This document shows positions 52,891-61,240 of a stretch of DNA of 64,000 nt, in pieces (within the stretch, counting starts at the first letter, position 1; each line of letters starts with the position of its first letter). The notes under the pieces were generated by a model, which did no database searches, was not told where the DNA came from, and worked only from the letters and a program-made list of their open reading frames with translations. A program made the position numbers and the translations under genes. Origin of the DNA: Microbacterium forte. GTDB lineage: Bacteria; Actinomycetota; Actinomycetes; Actinomycetales; Microbacteriaceae. The stretch lies in the NCBI RefSeq assembly GCF_031885415.1, contig NZ_CP116871.1, forward strand, positions 2,976,001-3,040,000. Reading direction: 5' to 3'.

Positions 52891-54090
52891 ATGAGCACTC
52901 TCCGACTTCTCGACGCCGCGGGCGCGGTGACGGATGCCGAGCTGCGCGAGGGCGGCGGGTACTCGCGACCGTCCTCGCCGCTGCAGAGCCGCGTCGCTTA
53001 CGCCGCAGCCCATGTCGTGCCCAAGGTGCACGCCGACAACACCCCGGGGCAGCCCGCCGACATCGATTGGGATTCGACGCTCGCGTTCCGCCGCAACGTG
53101 TATTCGTGGGGACTCGGCGTCGCCGATGCCATGGACACCGCGCAGCGCAACATGGGCCTGGATGCCGCGGCGACGCGCGAGCTCATCGCACGCAGCGCCG
53201 AGGTCGCCCGCGAGGAGGGTGGCTCCGTCGTGGTCGGCGTCAACACCGATCACGTCGCCGAGTCGCACATCACGCTCGACCAGGTGATCGATGCCTACAA
53301 GGAGCAGCTGCACTTCACCGAGGAGCAGGGCGCGGGCCCCGTGCTCATGGCCTCGCGCCACCTGGCCCGCGTCGCGGAGAGCGCCGACGACTACCGTCGC
53401 GTCTACCGCGAAGTGCTCTCGTCGGCCACGGTTCCGGTCGTGCTGCACTGGCTCGGAACGGCCTTCGATCCTGAGCTCGCCGGCTACTTCGGCGCGGACG
53501 ACTGGCAGACGGCATCCGCTGCGCTGCTCGACATCATCGGGGAGCAGCCCGACAGGGTCGCGGGCGTGAAGATGAGCCTGCTGAACGCCGAGTCCGAGAT
53601 CTCGGTGCGTGAGCAGCTTCCGCAGGGCGTGCGCATGTTCACGGGCGACGACTTCAACTACGTCGGCCTCATCGGCGGCGACACCACCCGGTCGTCGAGC
53701 GAGGAGCGAAGCACCGAGACGAAACGCACCCACTCCGATGCGCTGCTCGGCGCGTTCGCGGCGATCACCCCGGTGGCGTCCGCAGCGATCCAGGCGCTGG
53801 ATGCCGGAGCCCCTGCCCGCTACCTCGAGATCCTCGGACCGACCGAAGAACTGAGCCGCCAGGTGTTCGCCGCTCCGACGTTCTATTACAAGACCGGAGT
53901 CGCCTTCCTCTCCTGGCTCAACGGGCATCAGCCCGCGTTCCAGATGGTCGGCGGTCTGCACTCGGCGCGGAGCCTTCCGCACCTCAGCCGCATCGTCGAG
54001 CTGGCCAACGCGTCGCTCGCATTGGAGAAGCCCGAACTCGCGCGCGAGCGCTGGCACGGGATGCTGCGCCTGAACGGGGCGGATGCATGA
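52891..54090 (+). CDS. DUF993 (dihydrodipicolinate-synthase-like) protein carrying an in-frame repeat insertion
   Basis: A 399-residue DUF993 protein, predicted TIM barrel related to the DapA/aldolase group. Family-like segments include VYSWGLGVADAMDTAQRNMG, VVVGVNTDHV, VVLHWLGTAFDP, GVKMSLLNAESE, MFTGDDFNYVGLIGGD and AFLSWLNGHQPAFQMVGG. Between GGD and HSDALLGAF lies a charged stretch, RSSSEERSTETKR, encoded by a 39-bp sequence that matches one arm of the palindromic element at 20272-20380. It starts 2 nt after the dehydrogenase stop and overlaps the next gene (ATGA). It probably acts on a keto-sugar intermediate, but the reaction is unknown. Confidence 0.85.
   Translation: MSTLRLLDAAGAVTDAELREGGGYSRPSSPLQSRVAYAAAHVVPKVHADNTPGQPADIDWDSTLAFRRNVYSWGLGVADAMDTAQRNMGLDAAATRELIARSAEVAREEGGSVVVGVNTDHVAESHITLDQVIDAYKEQLHFTEEQGAGPVLMASRHLARVAESADDYRRVYREVLSSATVPVVLHWLGTAFDPELAGYFGADDWQTASAALLDIIGEQPDRVAGVKMSLLNAESEISVREQLPQGVRMFTGDDFNYVGLIGGDTTRSSSEERSTETKRTHSDALLGAFAAITPVASAAIQALDAGAPARYLEILGPTEELSRQVFAAPTFYYKTGVAFLSWLNGHQPAFQMVGGLHSARSLPHLSRIVELANASLALEKPELARERWHGMLRLNGADA
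53688..53726 (+). repeat. Half of the palindromic repeat element inside the DUF993 gene
   Basis: 39 bp, 36 identical to the left arm of the element at 20272-20310. It adds 13 codons in frame and codes mainly Ser, Glu, Arg, Thr and Lys. Only one arm is present, so no hairpin forms here. Confidence 0.75.
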
Positions 54091-54950
54091 TCGTCGATCC
54101 CCGCCTGTCGATCAATCAGGCGACCATCAAGCACGCCGACCTCGCGACGGCGCTGCGGGTGACGGCGGATGCCGGCGTCCAGGCGATCGGTCTGTGGCGC
54201 GAGCCCGTGAACGAGGTCGGGCTCGACGTCGCCGCCCGCATGCTCGAGGACTCGGGGCTGCGATTCACGACGCACTGCCGCGGCGGGTTCTTCACCCTTC
54301 CCGAGGGGCCCGAGCGCGTCGCGGCACTCGACGACAACCGCCGCGCGATCGAGGAGACCGCGACGCTCGCCGCCGCAGGTGCCGACGGGTCGACCGCGGT
54401 GCTCGTGCTCGTGGCCGGCGGCATCCCCGCCGGCTCTCGCGATCTGATCGGCGCGCGCGAACGAGTGCGCGACGCGATCGGCGTGCTCGCCTCCGATGCG
54501 AAGGCGTCGGGGGTGACGCTGGCGATCGAGCCGCTGCATCCGATGTACGCCTCCGATCGCGCTGTCGTCTCGACGCTCGGCCAGGCGCTCGACATCGCCG
54601 CCGACTTCGACGCCGATGTCGTGGGCGCAGCAGTCGACACGTTCCACATCTGGTGGGATCCGCAGGTGCTCGAGCAGATCGCGCGCGCCGGTCGAGAGGG
54701 CCGCATCGCGACCTATCAGGTGTGCGACTGGAAGACCCCGCTCGCCGCCGACGTGCTGCTGTCGCGGCATTACACGGGCGACGGCGTGATCGACTTCGGC
54801 TCGCTCACCCGCGCCGTGATCGAGACGGGATACGACCGCGATATCGAGGTCGAGATCTTCAACGCCGACATCTGGGCGGATGCTCCCGAGAACGTCGTGC
54901 GGCGCACGGCCGAGACCTTCGGTGCCGCGGTCTCGCCGCACCTGCGCTGA
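54087..54950 (+). CDS. Sugar phosphate isomerase/epimerase-like TIM-barrel protein
   Basis: A 287-residue xylose-isomerase-like TIM barrel (AP_endonuc_2 superfamily). Metal-binding segments include LAIEPLHPMY near 147, VGAAVDTFHIWWDP near 180, TYQVCDWKTP near 213 and IEVEIFNADIW near 255. Related proteins are inosose dehydratases, hydroxypyruvate isomerases and tagatose/psicose epimerases. Overlap with the DUF993 gene implies a shared pathway. It has no strong sequence match in this window, only a fold relation to the gene at 55157. Confidence 0.85.
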   Translation: MIVDPRLSINQATIKHADLATALRVTADAGVQAIGLWREPVNEVGLDVAARMLEDSGLRFTTHCRGGFFTLPEGPERVAALDDNRRAIEETATLAAAGADGSTAVLVLVAGGIPAGSRDLIGARERVRDAIGVLASDAKASGVTLAIEPLHPMYASDRAVVSTLGQALDIAADFDADVVGAAVDTFHIWWDPQVLEQIARAGREGRIATYQVCDWKTPLAADVLLSRHYTGDGVIDFGSLTRAVIETGYDRDIEVEIFNADIWADAPENVVRRTAETFGAAVSPHLR

Positions 54951-54984
54951 CGTCGGGGACCCCATCGCCGAAGGCGTGCCGCTC

Positions 54985-55089
54985 GCGCGCAACCGGCGTG
55001 CCACGTGCAGGACCAGGGCACGGATGTCGGGCCGGAACACGATTCCGGTCCTGCATCCGTGCCTCGATCCTGCAGGCGGTGCCGCGCGC
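54985..55089. repeat. 105-nt near-perfect hairpin between the two isomerase genes
   Basis: The inner stem CCGGAA (55032-55037) and TTCCGG (55043-55048) flank a CACGA loop. Outside it, GGCACGGATG and its complement, TGCAGGA(C/T)C and the terminal GCGCGC pairs (54985-54990, 55084-55089) extend the stem with a few bulges. It fills most of the 206-bp gap between the two genes and may be a terminator, a processing site or a mobile palindromic element. Confidence 0.65.
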
Positions 55090-55156
55090 TGACACGAAGA
55101 GAGCCGCCGGGCGCAACCCCCGAGACACCGACGCAGACCGTTGAGAGGATGAACCC

Positions 55157-55915
55157 ATGACAACGATCCGGCCAGGACTCTGCTCGGTGACCTTCGCGTC
55201 GCTGAGCGTCGAACGCGTCGTCGAGCTCGCAGCGGAGGCGCGACTCGAGGTCATCGAGTGGGGTGCCGACGAGCATGTGCCGGCCGGGGATGTCGAGCAG
55301 GCGGCGAGGGCGGCGAGGCTGACGACGGATGCCGGGCTGGTGTGCTGCTCGTACGGCTCGTACTTCCGCGCCGGTGCCGACGAGGCGGTCACTCCCGTGC
55401 TCGACACCGCCGAGGCTCTCGGCGTCGACCGCGTGCGCGTCTGGGCGGGGTCGATCGGATCCGACGAAGCCGCACCGCAGGACTGGGCGGCGACGATCGC
55501 CCGACTACAGGATGCGGTCGACGAGGCGAGCGCGCGGGGCATGTCCCTCGCGCTCGAGTTCCATTCGGGCACGCTCGCCGACACCGCGCCGACGACACTC
55601 CGAGTGCTCGAGGAGGTCGCGAGGCCCACGCTCAGCACCTACTGGCAGCCCACTGTCGGTGCCGCGGTCGACGCGGTGCTCGATGAGTATCGCGCGATCG
55701 CAGACCATGTGAGCGCCGCGCACGTGTTCTCGTGGTGGCCCGACCACGACCGGCTGCCGCTGCGGGCACGTGATGCCCTCTGGACCCGGTTCTTCGGAGA
55801 GGCGCAGTCTGCGCCCACGCCCCCGAGAGACGCACTGCTCGAATTCGTGCCCGGTGATGATCCGGCGATGATGCGTGGCGAGGCCGCGACGCTCCGCTCG
55901 TACCTCTCGCTCTAA
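55157..55915 (+). CDS. Sugar phosphate isomerase/epimerase-like TIM-barrel protein
   Basis: A 252-residue TIM-barrel protein of the same superfamily as the previous gene. Seen: LCSVTFASLSVERVVELA near the start, IEWGADEHVP near 32, LALEFHSGTLAD near 133, TYWQPTVGA near 160 and HVFSWWPDHDRLPL near 188. Substrate unknown. The ATG has GAGAGGATG upstream. It is separated from the previous gene by the long hairpin, and may be expressed at a different level. Confidence 0.83.
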   Translation: MTTIRPGLCSVTFASLSVERVVELAAEARLEVIEWGADEHVPAGDVEQAARAARLTTDAGLVCCSYGSYFRAGADEAVTPVLDTAEALGVDRVRVWAGSIGSDEAAPQDWAATIARLQDAVDEASARGMSLALEFHSGTLADTAPTTLRVLEEVARPTLSTYWQPTVGAAVDAVLDEYRAIADHVSAAHVFSWWPDHDRLPLRARDALWTRFFGEAQSAPTPPRDALLEFVPGDDPAMMRGEAATLRSYLSL

Positions 55916-55984
55916 GGCCGGCATGCACGTCAGGACTCGGGTTGCCGCCGCCCACCGTTCCTCGGCGCCGCCCGCATCGCACAG

Positions 55985-55990
55985 TATGCT
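55985..55990 (+). promoter_or_regulatory. Leaderless -10 box TATGCT for the second LacI gene
   Basis: TATGCT is followed by CGGGGC and the ATG at 55997. No ribosome site is present. Confidence 0.6.
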
Positions 55991-55996
55991 CGGGGC

Positions 55997-57052
55997 ATGA
56001 GTCAGCAGGAAAGCCCTTCCCGGGTGCGTCAGCCGCGGCACTCCCGAGGCGCAGCCCCGACCCTGCACGACGTGGCCCGAGAGGCCGGGGTCTCCCTCGC
56101 CACGGCATCCCGCGTTCTGAACGGATCCGAGCGCAAGGTCGCCGAGTCCTTCCGTGAGCGCGTCGAGCAGGCGGCGGCCGAGCTTGGCTACACGGCGAAC
56201 GCGTCTGCTCAGGCCACCGCCCGCGGCAGCTCGCCCGTGATCGCGCTGCTCGTCGCCGACATCGCCGACCCGTACTTCGGACTCATCGCCGCGGGCGTCG
56301 CTCGCGGAGCCGACGAGCACGGCCTCGTCGTCACCATCGCGATCACCGAGCGCGACCCGGCCCGCGAGGCGCGCATCGTGCGCGCGCTGCGCGGACAGCG
56401 ACCCCAGGGCCTGATCCTCGCCGCCTCACGCACGAACGAGCCGGCCGACTCCGACACCTCGCGCGAGCTCGCGGAGTACGCCCGGTTCGGCGGGCAGGTG
56501 GTCACCTTCGGGGCCGGCAGTGCAGAGAACCGCCACGTCGAGATCGACAACCGCGCCGGTGCAGAGGCGCTGGGCCGCCGCATGGCGTCGCTCGGCTACC
56601 GCTCGGCCATCGCGATCGGTGCGGCCGAGGGGGTCCTGACCTCGGACGAGCGTCTCGCCGGATTCCGCGCCGGCTTCGAATCAGGCGGCGGCACGATCGA
56701 TCGGCTGATCCGAGGCGACTTCCGCCGCGAATCCGGTGTGCAGGCGATGTCGGCGGCGCTCGCCGACGGCGTCGAGCCGGGCACTCTCGTGTTCGGCATG
56801 AGCGATGTCGTCGCGATCGGTGCGATGTCGGCGATCCGCGACGCGGGTCGTGAGATCGGCTCCGACATCGCCGTCTGCGGTTTCGACGATGTGCCGTCGT
56901 CGAGCGATGTCACGCCGGCGCTCACGACCGTGCGGGTGCCGCTGAGCGAGGTCGGCTACCAGGCCTTCCGAGCGACGGTCGACGCCGACTGGCAGCAGGC
57001 GGCGCTGCCGCTCGAGGTCATCGTGCGGTCGAGCACCCCCGGTATCGCCTGA
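55997..57052 (+). CDS. LacI family transcriptional regulator
   Basis: A 351-residue LacI-type repressor. The HTH TLHDVAREAGVSLATASRVL with hinge YTANASAQATARGS is standard; the effector domain has IALLVADIADPYFGLIAAG and VCGFDDVPSSSDVTPALTTV. It sits between the DUF993/isomerase genes and glycerate kinase, overlapping the latter by one base (TGATG). It is likely to repress the sugar cluster, and two matching operator-like words support this. The inducer is unknown. Confidence 0.88.
   Translation: MSQQESPSRVRQPRHSRGAAPTLHDVAREAGVSLATASRVLNGSERKVAESFRERVEQAAAELGYTANASAQATARGSSPVIALLVADIADPYFGLIAAGVARGADEHGLVVTIAITERDPAREARIVRALRGQRPQGLILAASRTNEPADSDTSRELAEYARFGGQVVTFGAGSAENRHVEIDNRAGAEALGRRMASLGYRSAIAIGAAEGVLTSDERLAGFRAGFESGGGTIDRLIRGDFRRESGVQAMSAALADGVEPGTLVFGMSDVVAIGAMSAIRDAGREIGSDIAVCGFDDVPSSSDVTPALTTVRVPLSEVGYQAFRATVDADWQQAALPLEVIVRSSTPGIA
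56008..56021. promoter_or_regulatory. Possible autoregulatory operator at the start of the second LacI gene
   Basis: GGAAAGCCCTTCCC lies 11 nt inside the coding start and matches the operator at 51642-51655 at 12 of 14 positions. Because the message begins at the ATG, this site is in the early transcribed region where a bound repressor would block initiation. Confidence 0.5.
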
Positions 57053-58152
57053 TGACCCGCGTCGTGCTGGCGCCGGACAGCTTCAAGGGCACGATCACCG
57101 CGGCGGATGCGGCAGCATCCCTCGCTGAGGGCTGGGCGTCGGTCGATCCTTCCGCGACGTTCGTGCACCGACCGATGGCAGACGGCGGCGAGGGCACCGT
57201 CGCCGCCTTCGCCGCGGCCGTGCCGGGGGCGCGACGCATGCCGGTCGTCGTCGACGGGCCCGCTGGCGTGCCGCTAGAGACCAGCTGGCTGCTGCTGCCC
57301 CCATCCGCCGGGTCTCCTGGCGGCACCGGCGTCATCGACCTCGCCTCCACCTCGGGCATCGAACTTCTCGACGAGCTGCGCCCGTGGGATGCCGACACCA
57401 CCGGCTTCGGTCAGGCGATCGCCGCCGCCCTCGACCACGGCGTCACGCGACTGGTGGTCGGCATCGGATCGAGTGCGTCGACAGACGGCGGCACCGGGAT
57501 GCTGTCCGCGCTCGGTGCCCGATTCCTCGACGCGTCCGGTGAGCCCGTCGCCCGCGGTGCGCGCGGTCTCGCCGACATCGCATCGGTCGATCTGAGCGCC
57601 CTGCGTACCGCGCCTCAGGTGCGCGTGCTCACCGACGTCACCAACCCGCTCGTCGGCCCTCGGGGTGCCGCAGCCGTGTTCGGGCCGCAGAAGGGTCTCG
57701 ACGCCTCCGAGCTCTCAGACGTGGATGCCGGACTCGCCCGACTCGCCGACCTGCTCGGCCTCGATGCCGCTCTGCCCGGCACCGGAGCCGCCGGGGGCAC
57801 GGGTGGTGCGCTCGTCGTCTGGGGAGCGGCGCTCGCTCCCGGAGCCGCCGAAGTGGCGGAGCTCATCGGGCTCGCGGACGCGATCTCCGACGCCGACGTC
57901 GTCATCACGGGCGAGGGCTCGTACGACGGTCAGTCCGGCGACGGCAAGGTGCCTTCGTTCATCGCGGGCCTCGCGGCATCGGCCGGGGCCGTCGCGCTGC
58001 TCGCGGCCGGGCGCATCACCGCCGACTCCGATGTGTCGCTGTTCGCGGCATCCGCGTCTCTCAGCGACATCGCCGGATCGTCGGATGCCGCTCTCGCGGA
58101 GCCTGCGCGCTGGTTGCGCGAGGCCGGCGCGCTGCTCGCCAGTTCGGTCTGA
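57052..58152 (+). CDS. Glycerate kinase (GarK/GlxK type)
   Basis: A 366-residue glycerate kinase of the GckA/GarK-type family. APDSFKGTITAADAAASL near 8-25, MADGGEGTV near 42, VGIGSSASTDGGTGML near 138, LTDVTNPLVGP near 193 and VVITGEGSYDGQSGDGK near 285 are diagnostic. It phosphorylates D-glycerate, usually to 2-phosphoglycerate in this family, at the end of sugar-acid or glyoxylate pathways. Coupling to the LacI gene links it to the upstream catabolic genes and indicates that the pathway produces glycerate. Confidence 0.92.
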   Translation: MTRVVLAPDSFKGTITAADAAASLAEGWASVDPSATFVHRPMADGGEGTVAAFAAAVPGARRMPVVVDGPAGVPLETSWLLLPPSAGSPGGTGVIDLASTSGIELLDELRPWDADTTGFGQAIAAALDHGVTRLVVGIGSSASTDGGTGMLSALGARFLDASGEPVARGARGLADIASVDLSALRTAPQVRVLTDVTNPLVGPRGAAAVFGPQKGLDASELSDVDAGLARLADLLGLDAALPGTGAAGGTGGALVVWGAALAPGAAEVAELIGLADAISDADVVITGEGSYDGQSGDGKVPSFIAGLAASAGAVALLAAGRITADSDVSLFAASASLSDIAGSSDAALAEPARWLREAGALLASSV

Positions 58153-58214
58153 CCGGCCGCTGCTGCCGCCTCTGCTCTTCGGGCTGCCCCCGCGCAGCAT
58201 CCGATCGCGCTCGA

Positions 58215-58480
58215 CTGCGGTGGTCGAAAATGCATCCCAGGCGGCCGTTTCCGGTGGTTTTTCGACCACGCACGTCTGTGCAACCCCCGGTGGCGCGCAG
58301 TCACGGTCTGTGGTGGTCGAAAACGCATCCGAAGTCGCTGCGTCGGATGTGTCTTCGACCCCGCACCCGCGTTGGGTGGCTGTTTCGACCCGGCCTGCGC
58401 ATGGCGTCCGCCAGGTGGGGTCGCTTTCGCATCGCTGAGCCCAGGCGCCCGATCCCGGATGCTCTCGACCCCGGCATGCG
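58215..58480. repeat. Mosaic of inverted and direct repeats with a GGTCGAAAACGCATCC core
   Basis: At least six imperfect copies in alternating orientation: about 58217-58237 (+), 58251-58273 (-), 58310-58337 (+), 58342-58369 (-), 58371-58404 (-), 58413-58438 (+) and a degenerate one near 58455-58480 (-). Neighbouring opposite copies form hairpins. No ORF in the 418-bp gap looks coding. The core resembles the tandem array at 51373-51515. Confidence 0.65.
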
Positions 58481-58510
58481 CGACCCCGGCGTGCGCTGAC
58501 CCCGGATGCA

Positions 58511-58547
58511 CTTCTGCCCCCGCACGGGCGGCGTGCGGGGGCAGAAG
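58511..58547. terminator. Strong bidirectional hairpin between glycerate kinase and pgm
   Basis: CTTCTGCCCCCGCAC (58511-58525) pairs perfectly with 58533-58547 around a 7-nt loop. It lies 24 nt from the stop of the convergent pgm gene. It terminates at least the minus-strand gene and probably also the plus-strand message. Confidence 0.75.
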
Positions 58548-58570
58548 ACGGACGGAAGCGGTACGCCGGG

Positions 58571-60214
58571 TCAGTCGCCGAGGGCGGCCGACACCACGGC
58601 GCGAGCCTCGGCCTGCACCTCGGCGAGGTGCTCGGGGCCGCGCAGGCTCTCGGCGTACAGCTTGTAGACGTCTTCGGTGCCGGACGGGCGCGCGGCGAAC
58701 CATGCGTGCTCGGTCTGCACCTTGAGTCCGCCGATCGCGGCGCCGTTGCCCGGTGCGTGCGACAGCTTGGAAGTGATCTCCTCGCCCGCCAGGGTCGTCG
58801 CCGAGACGGCATCCGGCGCCAGCTTGCCGAGCGTCGCCTTCTGCGCCGGCGTCGCCGGGGCGTCGACGCGCTGGTAGGCCGACGAACCGAAGGCCTGCTC
58901 CAGCTCGGCGTACCGCTCCGACGGGGTCTTGCCCGTCACGGCGATGATCTCGGCCGCGAGCAGGCACAGCAGGATGCCGTCCTTGTCGGTCGACCACACC
59001 GTGCCGTCCTTGCGGAGGAACGATGCTCCGGCCGACTCCTCGCCGCCGAAGGCCACGGATCCGTCGAGCAGCCCGGGCACGAACCACTTGAAGCCGACGG
59101 GCACCTCGAGCAGGCGGCGTCCGAGCGACTCGGCGACGCGGTCGATGATCATCGACGACACGAGGGTCTTGCCGATCGCTGCGTCGCGCGGCCACTCGGC
59201 GCGGTGCGAGAACAGGTAGTCGATCGCGACCGCGAGGTAGTGGTTGGGGTTCATCAGCCCGGCGTCGGGGGTGACGATGCCGTGGCGGTCGGCATCCGCA
59301 TCGTTGCCGGTGAGCACGTCGTAGTCGGCCTTCTTGGCGACCAGCGAGGCCATCGCCGACGGGGATGACGGATCCATGCGGATCTTCTCGTCCCAGTCGA
59401 GCGTCATGAAGCGCCAGGTCGGGTCGACTTCGGGGTTCACGACGGTCAGGTCGAGGTCGTAGACCTCCTTGATGAGCGCCCAGTATTCGACCGAGGCTCC
59501 GCCGAGGGGGTCGGCTCCGATGCGCACCCCGGCGGTGCGGATCGCGTCGATGTCGATGATGGTGGCCAGATCGCGCACATAGGCGTCGCGGAAGTCATAT
59601 CCGGGAAGCGCGTCCCAGTCGATATCGGCGAACCGCTCGCGCTTGACGTCGACCAGACCGCCGGTGATCAGCTCGTTGGCGCGGTCGGCGATCCAGCCGG
59701 TCGCGTCGGTGTCTGCCGGTCCGCCGTGCGGCGGGTTGTACTTGAACCCGCCGTCCCTCGGCGGGTTGTGCGACGGGGTGACGACGATGCCGTCGGCGCG
59801 GCCGGCGGCATCCGGTGCGAGGTCGCGGTTGAAGGTGAGGATCGCGTGGCTGAGCGCCGGGGTCGGCACCCACGCGTCGCGGGAGTCGACTCGGACGTCG
59901 ACGCCGTTCGCGACCAGCACCTCGATGGCGCTGCGCTCGGCCGGCAGCGACAGGGCGTGAGTGTCACGACCGAGGAACAGCGGGCCGGTGATGCCCTGCG
60001 CCGCGCGGTAGTCGACGATCGCCTGGGTGGTGGCCAGGATGTGGTTCTCGTTGAAGCTCTTGGTGAGCGACGACCCGCGATGACCGCTCGTCCCGAACGC
60101 GACCCGCTCGGCGGCGACGCCGGGGTCGGGGACACGATCGTAGTAAGCGGCGATCAGCTCGTCGACATCGATCAGATCGGATTCTTCGGCTGGTAGGCCG
60201 GCACGGCTCGTCAT
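58571..60214 (-). CDS. pgm: Phosphoglucomutase (alpha-D-glucose phosphate-specific)
   Basis: A 547-residue member of the phosphohexomutase superfamily. It shows [19 protein letters not shown] near 42-60, the phosphoserine loop [12 protein letters not shown] near 150, the metal-binding [10 protein letters not shown] near 310 and the sugar-specificity [10 protein letters not shown] near 395. It interconverts glucose-1-phosphate and glucose-6-phosphate and so completes the galactose pathway encoded nearby. The ATG at 60214 is preceded by a CAGACT-GTCTGC palindrome; an in-frame start at 60241 is less likely. Confidence 0.95.
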   Translation of the reverse strand: MTSRAGLPAEESDLIDVDELIAAYYDRVPDPGVAAERVAFGTSGHRGSSLTKSFNENHILATTQAIVDYRAAQGITGPLFLGRDTHALSLPAERSAIEVLVANGVDVRVDSRDAWVPTPALSHAILTFNRDLAPDAAGRADGIVVTPSHNPPRDGGFKYNPPHGGPADTDATGWIADRANELITGGLVDVKRERFADIDWDALPGYDFRDAYVRDLATIIDIDAIRTAGVRIGADPLGGASVEYWALIKEVYDLDLTVVNPEVDPTWRFMTLDWDEKIRMDPSSPSAMASLVAKKADYDVLTGNDADADRHGIVTPDAGLMNPNHYLAVAIDYLFSHRAEWPRDAAIGKTLVSSMIIDRVAESLGRRLLEVPVGFKWFVPGLLDGSVAFGGEESAGASFLRKDGTVWSTDKDGILLCLLAAEIIAVTGKTPSERYAELEQAFGSSAYQRVDAPATPAQKATLGKLAPDAVSATTLAGEEITSKLSHAPGNGAAIGGLKVQTEHAWFAARPSGTEDVYKLYAESLRGPEHLAEVQAEARAVVSAALGD

Positions 60215-60272
60215 GCAGACAGTCTGCCCCCATCTCGGCATCCGCGCATCTTCTGGGCCCCTACCCGTGCCC

Positions 60273-60278
60273 TAAGGT
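60273..60278 (+). promoter_or_regulatory. Leaderless -10 box TAAGGT for pheA
   Basis: TAAGGT is followed by GAAACGC and the GTG at 60286. An in-frame GTG at 60277 overlaps the box and is therefore not the start. Confidence 0.6.
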
Positions 60279-60285
60279 GAAACGC

Positions 60286-61227
60286 GTGACTGAACGCCGC
60301 ACCTACAGCTATCTCGGCCCCGCCGGAACATTCACCGAAGCGGCGCTCGAGCAGGTCGCCGAAGCGCGAGGCCAGGACTGGCGTGCCGTGCACAACGTCG
60401 GCGAGGCGCTCGCCGACGTGCTCGAGGGTCGAAGCGATGCCGCCATGATCGCGATCGAGAACTCGATCGAGGGCGGCGTCTCGACCACTCAGGATGCTCT
60501 GGCGACGCTGCCCGGCCTGCGGATCGTCGGCGAGTACCTGGTGCCCGTGAACTTCGTGCTCGTGGCTCCGCGCGGCACCACGCTGGCCGATGTGCAGGTG
60601 ATCGCCGCGCACCCCGTCGCCTATGCGCAGTGCCATGGCTGGCTCGGCGAGCACCTTCCGACGCACTCGCACGTCCCGGCGGCGAGCAACGTGGCGTCGG
60701 CGATCGGCATGCTCGACGGCGGTCTTCCCGCGCAGGCGGCCATCGCCGCTCCCGGCGTCGTGAAGCACCTCGACGTCGACGTGCTGGCCGAGGACATCGG
60801 TGACAACGCCCAGGCCGTCACCCGCTTCGTGCTCGTCACCCGCACCACCACGGCACCGGCTCCCACCGGCGCCGACAAGACCTCGCTGATCGTCGAACTG
60901 CCGAACGACCACCCGGGTTCGCTCCTCGAGATGCTCGAGCAGTTCTCGACCCGTGGCATCAACCTCTCACTGATCCAGTCGCGTCCGATCGGCGACGAGC
61001 TCGGCCGCTACCGGTTCGTGATCGACGCCGACGGCCACATCGAGCACGAGCGCATGGCCGATGCTCTGCTCGGCATCCGTCGTTTCAGCCCCCGGGTGGT
61101 GTTCCTCGGGTCGTACCCGCGGGCCGACCGGCAGATCGTGCAGTACCCCGAGCGCTACTCCGACGACATCTTCGTCGAGGCACGCGACTGGCTGCGCGGC
61201 ATCCTCTCGGGCGAACCCGAGGACTGA
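60286..61227 (+). CDS. pheA: Prephenate dehydratase
   Basis: A 313-residue monofunctional prephenate dehydratase, which converts prephenate to phenylpyruvate for phenylalanine synthesis. The catalytic domain has YLGPAGTFTEAAL near 9-21, ENSIEGGVSTTQD near 66 and VTRFVLVTR near 187; the ACT regulatory domain follows, with GSLLEMLEQFSTRGINLSLI and the ESRP-like QSRP. No chorismate mutase domain is fused. The start is the GTG at 60286 by leaderless logic. It ends 13 bp from the convergent nitrate reductase gene. Confidence 0.95.
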   Translation: MTERRTYSYLGPAGTFTEAALEQVAEARGQDWRAVHNVGEALADVLEGRSDAAMIAIENSIEGGVSTTQDALATLPGLRIVGEYLVPVNFVLVAPRGTTLADVQVIAAHPVAYAQCHGWLGEHLPTHSHVPAASNVASAIGMLDGGLPAQAAIAAPGVVKHLDVDVLAEDIGDNAQAVTRFVLVTRTTTAPAPTGADKTSLIVELPNDHPGSLLEMLEQFSTRGINLSLIQSRPIGDELGRYRFVIDADGHIEHERMADALLGIRRFSPRVVFLGSYPRADRQIVQYPERYSDDIFVEARDWLRGILSGEPED

Positions 61228-61240
61228 GACCGACCCCGGG

